Assembly: GCA_025201805.1 (NCBI GenBank)
Contig: MU619277.1
Location: 90,507 to 154,506 of the forward strand
Source of the DNA: Parasitella parasitica
Taxonomy: Eukaryota > Mucoromycota > Mucoromycetes > Mucorales > Mucoraceae
Length of the DNA stretch: 64,000 bases
Direction of reading: 5' to 3'
Shown here one piece after another: positions 48,345 through 60,204 of this stretch. The notes below the pieces were generated by a model that was not told the origin of the DNA, did not search any database, and saw only the letters and a list, made by a program, of their open reading frames with translations. The position numbers and the translations under genes were made by a program. Position 1 is the first letter of the stretch. Every line of letters starts with the position of its first letter.

Positions 48345-49804
48345 GTTAAAGATAAAAAAAAACTCAATAAAATAATATTACAAAGTCAAAGGTATATGTA
48401 AAAAACCTTGATTTTCATACCATTAATGCTTGAGTCGCCACATTATGGATCATGTAAAAGTCTTGAAAAATCTAGATAAGATGAGTGGGTGAAAATGCCA
48501 GTATTTTGATCAAAAAAGAGTCTATGGATATTTCGAAAATAAGTTGCTAGTAATTCTAGAGATATCTATATAAAATGCGGCCAAGACGAGATTTTCTTTG
48601 ATAATGAAAATGACTTTACGGCATCTCAACATTTTGAGGCAGGTCAAACAGTGAATTGAGGTATTATTTTTGAAAGCTATATAGTCGACATGTAACTTAT
48701 TCTCTTTTTCTTATTCTTGCACATTATTGTGATATACCTTGAACGCAAGCAATTTTAATGGAATGCTATCTTTTTCATCTGACGAACCAAGGAAGAGACG
48801 AATTAGAAATAGTGCAGCAAGTTTAATCTTGAGGATATGAAGTATATTTTGTAATGCTCTCAAAAGATATCTCTGTGACGAGACGCATAAAGCTTTGTGA
48901 ATCTAGGACAAGACTCTAGATCAAGAAATTAGCATTCGACTTTCTAGAGCTATTTTGGTAACGACGACTGCGGCAACACCCTGTCAACTTGTTTGGCGAG
49001 GTACTGCATGGTGTTTCATAAGGAGAAGCAATTTAGAGGGCGAGCTTGACAGTTCCATTCGTTTCCCTTGGTTCATTGACGGGAAAGTAATTATTATAAT
49101 AAAAATATGTATAATAGTCTACTTCTACATAGTAATCCCAGACTGCTACAAGCAAAGAGGTTAACTTTCTATTTACTCATGATGAATTAATAGCGGATAT
49201 GATTAGTTTTTCAATTCACCAAGTACTGATAATGGTGTTACTGCGGTGTGATATTTTGCAGCAGATCAGCGTTATCAGACGTCTCCAGACCTGAGGTAAT
49301 TTAATAGAGTCTAGAATTGATCTTACAATGCACGTTTAGTCTACTTTATCTGTCATAAGGTCTAAACGTAAAAAAAATATATTTCACTGAATGTCAGTAT
49401 TCGATCTAGTATATTGTAAAACCCTATGAGTCTGTAGACCATCAATCTACACCAACAAGTGCCACAACACCTACCGCAGCTCTTTTTTGTATAATAATGC
49501 CTGCTTTAAGGCAAAATTGCCGAACATTGATCTTGGTCAGGTCTCTTTGTCTCCCTAACAACGAGCAGCAAGCAATAACAGCTGCGGGCCATGCTAGTGC
49601 ATGTATGACTTTCACAAACTTCAAAAAACAAAAAATAAACAACAAACAAGATCATGTTATGTTCTACTGTATGAAAGGATGTGGCACTGTAAATTATACT
49701 TTTTATGTAACATCCGAGAGCGATATCCAAAAATTATAAAATGTCCAAATTGTGCTGGTTTCCCCCCCTTTTTTTTTTATTTTCTTCACATCACCACCAA
49801 TATC
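48345..49804. other. Spacer between B56 and BCS1-like genes
   Basis: No supported gene. Overlapping short frames on both strands near 49440-49740 show no domain. The stretch just upstream of 49805 has a C/T-rich run, probably the leader of the next gene. Confidence 0.4.
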
Positions 49805-51857
49805 ATGTTTGCATCGTATTTTTGGAATCGGTTTTTAGATATATTTGAAATCATCAGTAACGAACACTTTTGGATCAACTTTTTGGGTGAACGAACGCTT
49901 ATGATCTTGAAGAGATATGCTGGAAACGACACTATTTTAGTGTGTGTGTTCTTGTCGTTTATCCCAGCTATTTCTCAAGCAACCAAGGGGCTGTATTTGT
50001 ATTGCAAACGGCTCAAGGATGAAATGTTCTATGTTTCTGTGGTGATTGCTGATAATGAACTTATTTTTACTCCTGTCGATGAATACGTGACCAAGAATTT
50101 TAGAGGCATTGATAGATTGAGACATGTGCGTGGAAAAACAGGCTATGCTGATCCGGTCAATCAAAACCAAAGACCACGTTTTTCATACTTTGGTAGACGC
50201 AGACCAAGCAGTGAAGAAAATACACCCATTATTGAACTGATCCCGGAAAAATATCGCGAGTTTGCACTCAAACACAAAGGGTACATCATTTATGTCAATC
50301 GCAAGGATGAGGCTCCCTCGAGTGAAAATGTAAGAAATCCGTTTTTAAGCATTGCTAGCATGAGAACCGATACCATAGAAATCAAGTAAGTAAATTCAGT
50401 GGACAAGTGCTTAGTTGGCTATCTACTTTTTTTTTTGATACTGATGCATGTATGCATGTAGAATGCGATCTCGAGACCTGCCGAAATTAAGGTCCTTTAT
50501 TCAAGATTGGGTCGATGAGTATTACAATTCGAGAAAAAACAAGGTAAGCAAAAAAATATCATGAAGTTATTGGGCGCTAACGAAACACATTCTTCCTAGC
50601 TTATTATTTACAAATGCAATTTTAACAAGTATGGATGGGATGATGACAATCAATGGAAAGAGCACGGATTTAGAAAGATTCGATCATTCAATTCGGTTGT
50701 TTTGAAAAAGGGAGAGCAAGAAAGAATCTTGAACGGTAAATACTAGTAATGGAGGGTCCTGAGATGGCTGTTAAAAATAACATACCGAATGTAGATATTT
50801 TAACATTTAAAGAGTCAAAAGAATGGTACGAGGACCGCGGAATACCTTATCGTCGAGGATACCTCTTACATGGACCACCTGGCACAGGCAAGACTTCGTT
50901 TATTCAGTCATTAGCCAGCCGAGTCAAGATGAATGTGGCTATATTAAACCTTTCCGCTGCAGCAGATGATGATAGTTTGTCCTCTGCATTAGCCCAAGTA
51001 CCCAAGAACTGTATCTTGGTCATTGAAGACATAGATCATTATAAATTTGATGAGGGGCTATCAGAGAAAAAGAGTGACGACAAGGACTCTAAAAAGGATA
51101 ATTCTGTTTCTGTTTCAGGGATATTGAACGCGATTGATGGCATCGCAAGTTTGGAAGAATCGAGTAAGTCGAACTATGGGCTTGTCACATGAATAATTAA
51201 CTTATCGTCCACATTATAGTTATTTTCATGACTTGTAATGACATGAATACCATTCCACCCGCCTTGATTCGTCCGGGAAGAGTCGATCTGAAGCTCCACA
51301 TGGGCTATATCGACAATTATCAAGCAGAACTCATCTTTTGGCGATTCTTCTGTATGGGAGAAAAGGAAACTGAGCTAGAGAAGATACCCAAAGAAAAGTA
51401 TCCAGTACTGGCCAATACTGTAAATGAGCTCATACAACGTATTAGAGATACTGCAAACAACGTATCAAAACAGAGAAACATTGAATTAGAAATTAGTCCT
51501 GCAGAATTAATCAGTTACTTGCTATTTCATGCCCTCAAGTACAAGCTGTCCACTTCGCCTCAGCATCTTGATTCATGTTGTCAGTCTATTTTAGATCATA
51601 TTCCTGACTTTATTGAATCCATTGCTTCAGATAGAAAGCAAGCTATAGAACATGCGAAAAAGAAGGCTGTATTTCAACAAATGCAACAACCTGTTGCTGA
51701 TGCAGCATCCCAAAGTAGTGCAGAGAATACCAATGCTAAAGAGACTAAAATTATACCTACACCACCCACTTCACCTGCAGCGGAGAAGAAGACCGCATCA
51801 GATGTTGATGATGATGTGGAGGATGTTGAACAAGAACAAAAGACTATAGAGGATTAA
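49805..51857 (+). CDS. BCS1-like AAA ATPase
   Basis: Five exons fit in phase: 49805-50385, 50462-50543, 50600-50735, 50795-51163 and 51220-51857, giving 601 residues. An N-terminal hydrophobic helix (TILVCVFLSFIPAISQATKG) is followed by the BCS1-specific middle region (LKHKGYIIYVNRKDE, DLPKLRSFIQDWVDEYYNS, WKEHGFRKIRSFNSVVLKKG). The AAA module then begins: WYEDRGIPYRRGYLLHGPPG with Walker A GPPGTGKT (residues 293-300), Walker B ILVIEDID (about 340-347), IIFMTCNDMNTIPPALIRPG (sensor 1 and arginine region) and a helical lid. Bcs1 translocates the Rieske protein across the inner membrane for complex III assembly. This protein is longer than Bcs1 (about 450 residues), with an extended N-terminal half and an acidic disordered tail, so it may be one of the divergent fungal paralogues of unknown substrate. 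Confidence 0.88.
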
Positions 51858-53330
51858 GGAGTTTTTATCAAATAAATGCTGTCAAACTATATATGTCTGA
51901 AGAATTCATTACTACGCACTATTTGAAAATCGCTGATACAGCATGCCAAGGAGATTAATATTAAAAGAACAAGTTGCTCATGTACATACATTGAGATGTA
52001 AAGTAAATCAAGGGCCCTTTCTTGAGCTACTATATATATACTATATAGCGTGTCATCAATTTTCACACAATAAATCAATCAAACTTGCATAAATAAACTA
52101 CAAAAGAAATGCGCATAATTTATATAGGAGAAAGTAAGAGTAATTTACGTGCATTTTTTGCACTCAATGTAATAATCTATCATATAAACCCTACACACTA
52201 ATGTGTAAATACACTAAGGCTGTCAAATACTATATATATTATGCTTTGTAACTGTTGTTGTGCTCTTTATTATTTTTTCTGTACACTTCCACAATCAAGT
52301 CCTAGCCCTAGCCCTTACCCTAACCCTGCATCATATGTCTGTACAACTTTTTTTCATTGAATGCACAGACATAAATTCATCCATATAAGTCTAGATCTCC
52401 CTTGATTTTTTGCTCGATAATAATGATATCCGATTATAATTTCAAGGAGTGAATGAAAAAAAGAAGACTCAATTGACATCTGGACCAGCTATCCGGCTGA
52501 TGGATTAGTAAATAAATTATCATGTGTAATGAAGATTTCGGTATTACATGTCGGCTCAGATACATGAAATCTCAATAATCATACTACTGTCCCACTGCAT
52601 AATGCGTTTAGCCATGAGAAAAAAAAAAAAAAAAAAAAAAGAGTAATTGAAGAATGGGAAGAGGCAACACATCATCTGTAGCTCCTAATGCCAACAAAAA
52701 GAGAGAACATGAAGAAGTCAGATGGAAAGGAGCTCTTTCTGTTTTTTGAAGCCAATGTCATAAATAGAAGGAAATGTCCTTGAAATCGATAATCAAGGAG
52801 AAGCATGTTTTTGGTAATAAATGCTACTGTTTATTGAATCATGCCTTCAAACCTGCCGCTGCTTTGATAGAGTCACTCCTTTCGTCATGCCGTGTCAATA
52901 ATATCAATAACGTTATCCAGTACCTATCCATTTGTTGGATCGACTTATTAAAAAAAAAAGTAAGATCTGACTTGGTCGCATGCAAAGAAATAACACTGTT
53001 AATTACATTATCTATAAAAACTGTTTGTTTTTAGAAAAAAAAAAAAAAAGAACCTAGTATAAGGGATTTCTGATCTCTCCCTGTTTATCTTGCTGAAAGT
53101 ACTTAATACACTGTTAATTGATCTTGTATAAATAATCTCTATCTGCATACCCTTCCCTTTATTTCTTCTTTCTATTTTTTTTCATCTTTTCTTAACACCT
53201 CCCTTCTTGCAGAGTATATAATTCTACTTTTTTTTATATAATTATATACACATTCAGCAAGTCTTTTACATCAATCAATATATCTATCTATCAACCGTAC
53301 ATATATAAATATATATAGCTTATTATTTAA
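51858..53330. other. Spacer and long upstream region of the H2C2-domain gene
   Basis: No supported gene. Contains the telomere-like run at 52301-52327, an A20 tract at 52620-52640, another A-tract near 53034-53049 and a TATATAA-rich stretch just before 53331. An 86-codon frame at 52774-53034 has no recognised domain. The region is unusually long and low-complexity, consistent with a regulated gene downstream. Confidence 0.45.
52301..52327. repeat. Degenerate telomere-type (CCCTAA)n run
   Basis: CCTAGCCCTAGCCCTTACCC followed by TAACCCTG: four degenerate units of the CCCTAA/TTAGGG type inside an AT-rich spacer between two genes. It could be an interstitial telomeric sequence at an old break repair or fusion site, or a telo-box-like binding site for a Tbf1/Myb factor in the promoter of the gene at 53331. 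Confidence 0.7.
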
Positions 53331-54941
53331 ATGTCTATCAATTTGATGCAACAACAACAACAACAACAAGATGAATTGCGTGGAATTATGCCTCCATTGA
53401 TGCATACAAGCTATGAACAACATCACTCATCTATTTCAAATGATGATTACAGCTATCCTTTGGATCAGACGGCAGCCAACAGCTTCTTGTCTTATTCTTC
53501 TTCCACAGTTCATAAAAGGCAATGTCATCAGAGTACAGAAGCATCACATCATTACAACGATCATGATCAATATCCTTCTTACGAGGAGTTTGATGCTATT
53601 GTGCAAGATTATCTTCAAAACCTATCTTCAAAGAAAAGAGACAAGGCTTTAATTGACCAAGCTCGTTATGCAATGATACTGCAAGTTTTGAAAGATCCAC
53701 GCAATACTGCCGTATCCACTGCTCAATTCAGATTTTGGGTTAAGAAAATGTTTCAACTGACTTCAAGACAAATTGTTTGCCACGATGGTAAACCCGTTGC
53801 TATGCGGGAGCATATTTACAGCATTTTAGTTCGTGCCCATCGTGAAGCTCACCATGGAGGTCGAGACAAGACATCAGCATTGGTAACTAGAGAGGTTGTT
53901 AAACAAAGAAATAACATGTACTAACTCGAAATAAAGGTTCGCAGAAGATATTCTTGGATTCCCAAGGAACTCATCGCCCGATTTGTCCGTCATTGTCCTT
54001 TCTGCATCTCCCGTCGAAACGGTAGCCAGCAGAGTCCTTTATCTCTCGGTATCCTTTTGCCTGTTACTCCACCTACTTATTCAATGGTTTCAAGCGCTTC
54101 CATGTCAGCTGAAGATAGTCGCCAAAGGGCTCCTTCTATGATCACATCCAACTCATCAGCTTCTTCAAACGCTTCTTATCCCGAAGAAATGATGATGATG
54201 GCAGCAGCTGCATCTCACCATCAAAGTCAACAAGATCATCGTCAACAGCAGTCGATGTCTCCCTTTGGTACAGGTACAGCCCTTGATATGTCATGGCAGA
54301 CGTCAACATCAGCCTCTCAGCAGCATAATTATTATACAGCAGAAGCAGCCGCTGCAGCCGCCGCAGTCTCTCTATCAAATAGTAGTTCCATCTTTGACAA
54401 TCACAACCAGCACAGTGCCCATTCTGGATACTACGCCAACAGCAACAGCACAAGACAGCAACCCTACATGCTATCGAATAGTCATAGTTCGCCCGATGTA
54501 CAGGACTCTCAACAACCCATGACTATGCAGCCTGCTTTATCGGTCTACTATGCACAGGAGTATGGATTGAAACAAAGCCCAGCCTATTCCTTAATTGAAC
54601 CTACAAACAATATGACATTTGTACCTCCTATTTCCTCATCCCGTAACCATCACAATTTACTTTATTCTTCGTCCAATGCCACTGCAAATAGCAGTGCTGC
54701 TACGACGACAGCAAATGCAACGCCTATAGTCAGTAGTCATTGCGCTGGTTCACCGTCCCTATCACCATCCTCATCATCCACTTCAGCCAATTCATCACCT
54801 GTGCATCCTGTTTATCATGAGACAACAAGCGATAATAAGTATATTCAACGTCAGCAAGCATCAAATACTTCACTTCCTACATCCACCGGTGCACCAACTA
54901 ATGCTTTAAGCTTACTTTCCCATCATCAGTCATTATTTTAG
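53331..54941 (+). CDS. Integrase-type H2C2 zinc-domain protein, Gln/Ser-rich
   Basis: Two exons, 53331-53882 and 53937-54941, give 518 residues. The intron (GTAACT donor, TACTAAC branch point) rejoins DKTSAL to VRRRYSWIPKELIARFVRHC. Residues around 90-215 hold a retroviral/Ty3-integrase-like H2C2 zinc-binding domain: an H-x3-L-x-x-AH-x-x-x-HHGGRDKT helix pair and HCPFC. A helical segment precedes it (YPSYEEFDAIVQDYLQNLSS, FRFWVKKMFQLTSRQI). There is no integrase catalytic core or reverse transcriptase. The rest is low complexity: a Q7 run at the start and a 300-residue Ser/Ala/Gln/Asn-rich tail, as in transcriptional activators. The pattern fits a domesticated integrase-derived regulator, a type that recurs in fungi and animals (for example GIN-1). 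DNA-binding and a regulatory role are inferred. Confidence 0.8.
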
Positions 54942-57014
54942 GGGAGCAGCACGGCACTAATACAAAAAATCGCACACAAATACACTAAACACACATATAC
55001 ATACACATCCTTATGACCAGAAAAGAAGCCGTTCTTTTAAACAACAAACTGCAATGTAATTTGATTGAGTTCTACAAAAAGCAACGAAAAACAACAACAA
55101 AAAATATGCGACTCCGGATATTTACATTTTCCTTGCTTGCTGTTTAAAACTTTTCTTTTCTCTTCCTACAATTAAGCTACTCCAAAAACAAATCAAAAAA
55201 ATACTATACTGCTTCTTGCTTCATCTTTCTTTTCATGCAATCCCCTTTATTATTATCTTATTCAATTTAACAATGATAATTTTACTTTATATTGTTATAT
55301 GATTTAAACCATTATTATTTTGCTTGTAATTTTTTTTCTTTATACATAACTTCTTTCTTATTATATGCGAAAAAAAAGAATGTGCCTTTTTTTCTACTTT
55401 TTTTTCTTAAAACTGATTGATTGTATATTACAAATTTAATTAAATACATATACATAATTTTACCATGAATAAAATCAACTAGTTGGTTTTTATCATGAAA
55501 AAAAAACTATAATGGTTCATATTAGGACATCCTTTCGCAGATTGTGGCATGGGATATTTACCCCTGGAACACTCCTTATGTCAGCAAAGCTCTTTGACAG
55601 GTTACACATTCAGGGGCTAGTCTCTAATAGTCATTACAATATCAAATACACAAGTGCGGCCTATACGACATTGCAATAAATGCACGTTTGGTCTTGAAAA
55701 AATATGTTTAGATAATCAGTTTTCAAAGAAAATAATATTGTTGATAATAACGTCTGAATTTGATTTGGGCTTCACTGCGATGAACTGCTATCTGAAATAT
55801 CATGTTATAATTCTATGAAGATCAATGAAAGAGATATATTACGTTTTCTGATAGCGCCAAAGTTAGATCTATCATTATGATTTAGAGGTTCGAGGCTTGA
55901 CAATGAAATTCTTTCCACATTGCAGTTGGCTTTCTGTTATCGAAGCAATTATCGTAAGCAGGCAAGACAAGAGGTATTCACATTAAGATACGTAATTTTT
56001 TTTTGAGATGAGATAATTGCCTTTTCACTACCTCATCTTGATCAATCAAAACTATTTCAATGTAAAATAGTTAAATTTTCAGTGAAAAAAAAAATTTCAT
56101 AAAGGACCTTACCAACCATTTTTATTTCCTAGCTTTCATATAATACTTTGAAAAGAGATGCAAATTATTCACAACATATGGCTTATTATTATACATGCAA
56201 ACAAGCAATATTCAGGTAATGTACCAAAAAAAAATCAGTACAACGCCTATTTCTAGTGTCGATTGCAGCAAGATGACAACAAGGCTTAGACTAACACTAA
56301 GGCCAGTGTGTCCAAGTCAACAACTCGACTGAAGTATGGTATCTGAATTAACTATTAAGCTTAGATTGACAGGAGGCCAATGTGTTCGTTGGTCTACAGC
56401 CTGGCACACCTATCTATCAACCGTTTTCCTGAGCAAGTTAAGCACTTATTTTAATCGACATTTGAGACAAAAAACCAAGTATATGGGCGACTTGGCTTGG
56501 CTTTAATTATCTTTTTGAGATCTTTTGAAATCACATCATCATGTAATACTGAAGCATTTACTAGATTTTCACTCAGTTTGAGGCACTTGTTTAGCATCAC
56601 TTTCAATCTTTTGACTTGATTTCCCTTCTTGGACGTGTCTTTATTAACAAAGCAAAAAGTTCATGATTGCCACCTAGTATTGATATATATTTTCAAGATG
56701 CGTGCCAAGCGTCTTGGTTTCATGAAACATGCGGTGAATTTCTCGTGTAGTTTGACGATGCAAATGTGGAATCTTTTAAGTGCCACATTATGCCATCAAT
56801 GTTATAGAAATACGGCCCCACAGGTCTCTATTCCTTGGAGCGTTGGTAATTCCCTCGAGAACACGTTTGTAATGGCTCGCATATGGTGAAATTGTCTGTG
56901 GCGGAAGTGTGTACAAGTGGCTTATGGCCCTTTGCATCTAGTTTGAAGGTACTTTTTCTTTTTTTTCTTTTTTTTTCAGTCCCTTTATTCAAAATTCTTA
57001 CAGTAATATTAAAG
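54942..57014. other. AT-rich spacer between H2C2 and MYG1 genes
   Basis: The first 500 nt after the stop are A/T homopolymer-rich, likely the long 3' UTR of the H2C2 gene. A degenerate repeated motif, GCTTAGACTAACA...AGGCCAGTGTGT and GCTTAGATTGACA...AGGCCAATGTGT, occurs at about 56284 and 56359. An 86-codon frame at 56629-56889 is not convincing. Confidence 0.4.
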
Positions 57015-58175
57015 ATGGTCAAGGTAAAAACAGAAGCAAATCAATGAGTTTGGTATACGTCAGAGTATTTACTGTATAGTATAGACTATTGGCACTCACA
57101 GCGGCCATTTTCACTGGTAAGCATTTGTGTGAACAAGGTTATGCCAGCTATTTTGACCCAATATCCTTTTTCATAGCGATGAAGCGTTGGCTGTTTCCTT
57201 ATTAAAAAAGACCAAGGAATTTGCTGGAGCAAACTTGATCCGTACTCGTGACTCTAATAAACTAGCTGAATGCGACATTGTTGTCGATGTTGGAGGTGTC
57301 TATGATCCGGCCACTCATAGATACGATCACCATCAAGTAAGTTGCATTTGTTGTACTTGATAACAGGCTTTTGATGTCATGTCCAATAGCGTGGATTCAC
57401 AGAGGTATTTGACGATAAACACGCCACCAAATTAAGTTCTGCTGGCTTGGTTTACAAGCATTTCGGTAAGGAAGTTGTCATGCATCTGCTTGGTAAGACT
57501 GAATTTGATGACGATGTGGAGATGCTCTATCAAAAAACCTACCATGGATTTGTCGAAGCCTTGGATGCCAACGACAATGGAATCAGCGCATACCCTAGTA
57601 CAATCACACCTCTTTACAAAGAATCCCCCACTAGTCTTTATCATAGAGTAGCCAAAAAGAACCCCAATTGGAATGTACCCATGACAGATGCTGAAATCGA
57701 TGCTCGTTTTGTTGAAGCCTCTGATATGGCTGGTGCTGAATTGGCGGATTATGTAAAGGGTCTCCAAGAATCTTGGCTGCCTGCTCGTTCTCTTGTTGTA
57801 GATGCACTTGATAAGGCTACCGATGTTCATCAGTCTGGCCGTATCATTGCTCTCGAACGTTCTTGTCCTTGGAAGGAACATTTACTTGAGCTCGAAAAAG
57901 AACGTGGTTTGGTTGATGATAAGTCTATTTTGTACGTCCTTTATCCCGAATCTTCCCCTGAAGGCAATTGGCGTATCCAATGTGTCCCTCTTCGTCCTGA
58001 AGGCTTCGAAAATAGAAAGAGCCTGCCTGAAGCTTGGAGAGGCTTCCGTGACGATGAACTGAGTCGCATCTCAGGCGTCAATGGTTGTATCTTTACTCAT
58101 GCTGGTGGTTTTATTGGCGGCAATAAATCTCGCGATGGTGCTTGCGAGATGGCTAGACTTGCTTTTGAATTGTAA
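57015..58175 (+). CDS. MYG1: MYG1 exonuclease (UPF0160)
   Basis: Four exons fit in phase: 57015-57023 (only MVK), 57085-57116, 57177-57336 and 57390-58175, giving 328 residues. Splicing gives TIGTHSGHFHCDEALAVSLL, the DHH-type motif I in which His and Asp residues bind metal. DIVVDVGGVYDPATHRYDHH follows as motif II/III, then RGFTEVF and KLSSAGLVYKHFG. The C-terminal part has DANDNGISAY and the family end GVNGCIFTHAGGFIGGNKSR. MYG1 is a conserved 3'-5' RNA exonuclease acting in nucleolus and mitochondria, coordinating rRNA processing. Length and motifs are canonical. The 9-nt first exon is unusually short but preserves the MVK start and the phase. Confidence 0.95.
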
Positions 58176-58404
58176 ATATATTAAGTTATAGTTTAATTAA
58201 AAAAAACAGCAGGCAAAAGGTGTGTGCTCAAACCACGTTGATATGAGTTTGAAGAAACAAACGTTTGATGGCGTAATATCGAGCATATAGTACTTTTTTA
58301 TACTTTTACTAGGTGTTTAGGAGCAATTTTATTACTTGCAATGGTATAACCTGCATCGAAAAGGGTGATAAAAAGGATAGCGTTTTCCAGAAAACATTGA
58401 AAAA

Positions 58405-60204
58405 TTATTTAAAAGATATATGAGCTAGACTACCAGAGCCGCGCCTTAGAGATAGCGGTCTAGAAGATGATGCTATACTACAACTGCTTATAGAATGTCT
58501 TCTGGTGCCTTCCTCTTCTCGCTGCTGACGTTGCTGTTGCCGTTCAGCTTCAAGCGCTAGCCTAGATGTCGGTAGCATGTATAATGGAGGTGCACTGGGT
58601 GGAGCACTCGGCGTATAAGCAGGCGGTGGTGGCAAATCAGCACTTGAAGAGAATGATTCTTGTGACTCTTGTAAATGTTGTTTGTGTTCCAAATGAAATG
58701 GTCCACTGGCAGAGACAGAAGATGAAGAGGATGGAGAGCTGCCGGCATCAAGCACATTTGACGGTGATGATAATATTACTTGTAGTGATGATTCTTCATC
58801 AAATGTGATTGACGGTACGGCATTTAAAGTCGTTATGGAAGGATGTTGTAATTGTCCTAGTCTTTCAAGCTCTTCTTCATTTTCTTCAGTTATACCAGAA
58901 CCTTCATCCTCGAAAGGGTTGTCGTACGCGAAAGCATCCAATTCTTTCGCGCTAGGTGCAGACGGTAGGGCAGTTGCTGTTGTTTGAGATAGCATAGAAA
59001 GCGTTTGGTTTTGACGATAATTTGCGTAACGGTGAGAAGGTATGAGATTAACTGGCTGTGAGGGCGGTGCAGTAGGCGTCAAACTCATACGGTAATCTAA
59101 TGATCGTATCATATTTCGGCTATATGACAAATCGGCAGGGTCACTGAAAGGATCTTGGTTAAAGTTAATAATGGTATCGCCACCATCATTCGAAAAACGA
59201 GCATAATGGTTTGACGAGGGAGATGACGGTGGAGACGAATGAGGAGGAGTAGGTCGTGAGGGTGTCTGTGAGCCGCCACTGTTGTCATTTGCAGCCATTT
59301 CGAGGTCTGCTTCTTTTCTTTTTCTCTTGCGCATATTCATGCGAGTAAATACAAGGCCACCCGTGATAAGCGCTATGCCAGCAATGCCACCGACAATAGA
59401 AAGAGCAGTTACTAATTTTCGGTAGGCTGATTGACCATGTAAAAAGGCTGCTGCTGCTTCAGACTCTTCAGAATTTTCATTTGATGAAGAATCAGTAGAT
59501 TCAGTACTATCGCTTGAAGACGAGGATGATGATGTACCATCGTTAGGGTCGTTTACTTGAGGGCTCTTTGATGTATCACTTTTTTGCTTTGCTGAACCAC
59601 TAGATGAGTCGGAATAAATAGTAGTGGGAGTCTCGGTAGCCACAACAATAATAGTTGTAACAACTGTATTGGTAGGCTCTGTTGAGGTAACTGTGTTGCC
59701 ATCGTTTCCATCATTTTTACTGTTTTCGTGTGAACCTGTTTTTTTATCGCCTTCATCCTCGTCGTCGTCAGGTTTAGATTCATGATGTTTATATTGCTTT
59801 GATGTGGTCTTTGTACTACTACTGCTAATATCGCTCGTGCTACTGCCATTATCATCATCATTAGCATTTCCTTCTTGCTCTTTCCGCTCTCTAGCTCTTT
59901 CTTTGGCTTTTCGAGCCTTTTCCACAGCTTTTCTGACTCTTTCTTCGGCTTTCTTGATGGCTTTGATATCGTCAGCTATATTATTTTTGTCATTTTCATC
60001 TTCATCTCTTTCACTCAGCTCTTGAACAACAATTTTACTCGAAGTTTTAAAGTCGCTATTCTCTGTAAGTTCTGGGGTGATAGCTTTTGTTACTGCTGTC
60101 AATTGATTGGGATAGCATTGATGCAAATTCACTAGTGAGCATGAAATGAAAAATATGATTAAAATAAAGCGAGCTGTAGTTGTAGCCATGTTAAAAATGA
60201 ACAA
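58405..60204 (-). CDS. Single-pass cell-surface-like protein with coiled coil
   Basis: A single minus-strand exon of 599 codons. The N-terminus (MATTTARFILIIFFISCSLV) is a signal peptide, and the second Met may be the real start. A charged coiled coil follows (DDIKAIKKAEERVRKAVEKA and onward), then a Ser/Thr/Asp-rich mucin-like stretch that includes TEPTNTVVTTIIVVATETPT. One membrane helix (ALSIVGGIAGIALITGGLVF) ends in a basic stop-transfer run (MRKRKRK). The cytoplasmic tail of about 290 residues is Ser/Pro-rich with PPPPAYTPSAPPSAPP, possible SH3/WW or PPxY-like ligands. The layout resembles fungal wall-stress sensors of the Wsc/Mid2 type, but there is no WSC domain. Function is inferred only from topology. 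It converges with MYG1 (229 bp apart). Confidence 0.7.
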   Translation of the reverse strand: MFIFNMATTTARFILIIFFISCSLVNLHQCYPNQLTAVTKAITPELTENSDFKTSSKIVVQELSERDEDENDKNNIADDIKAIKKAEERVRKAVEKARKAKERARERKEQEGNANDDDNGSSTSDISSSSTKTTSKQYKHHESKPDDDEDEGDKKTGSHENSKNDGNDGNTVTSTEPTNTVVTTIIVVATETPTTIYSDSSSGSAKQKSDTSKSPQVNDPNDGTSSSSSSSDSTESTDSSSNENSEESEAAAAFLHGQSAYRKLVTALSIVGGIAGIALITGGLVFTRMNMRKRKRKEADLEMAANDNSGGSQTPSRPTPPHSSPPSSPSSNHYARFSNDGGDTIINFNQDPFSDPADLSYSRNMIRSLDYRMSLTPTAPPSQPVNLIPSHRYANYRQNQTLSMLSQTTATALPSAPSAKELDAFAYDNPFEDEGSGITEENEEELERLGQLQHPSITTLNAVPSITFDEESSLQVILSSPSNVLDAGSSPSSSSSVSASGPFHLEHKQHLQESQESFSSSADLPPPPAYTPSAPPSAPPLYMLPTSRLALEAERQQQRQQREEEGTRRHSISSCSIASSSRPLSLRRGSGSLAHISFK

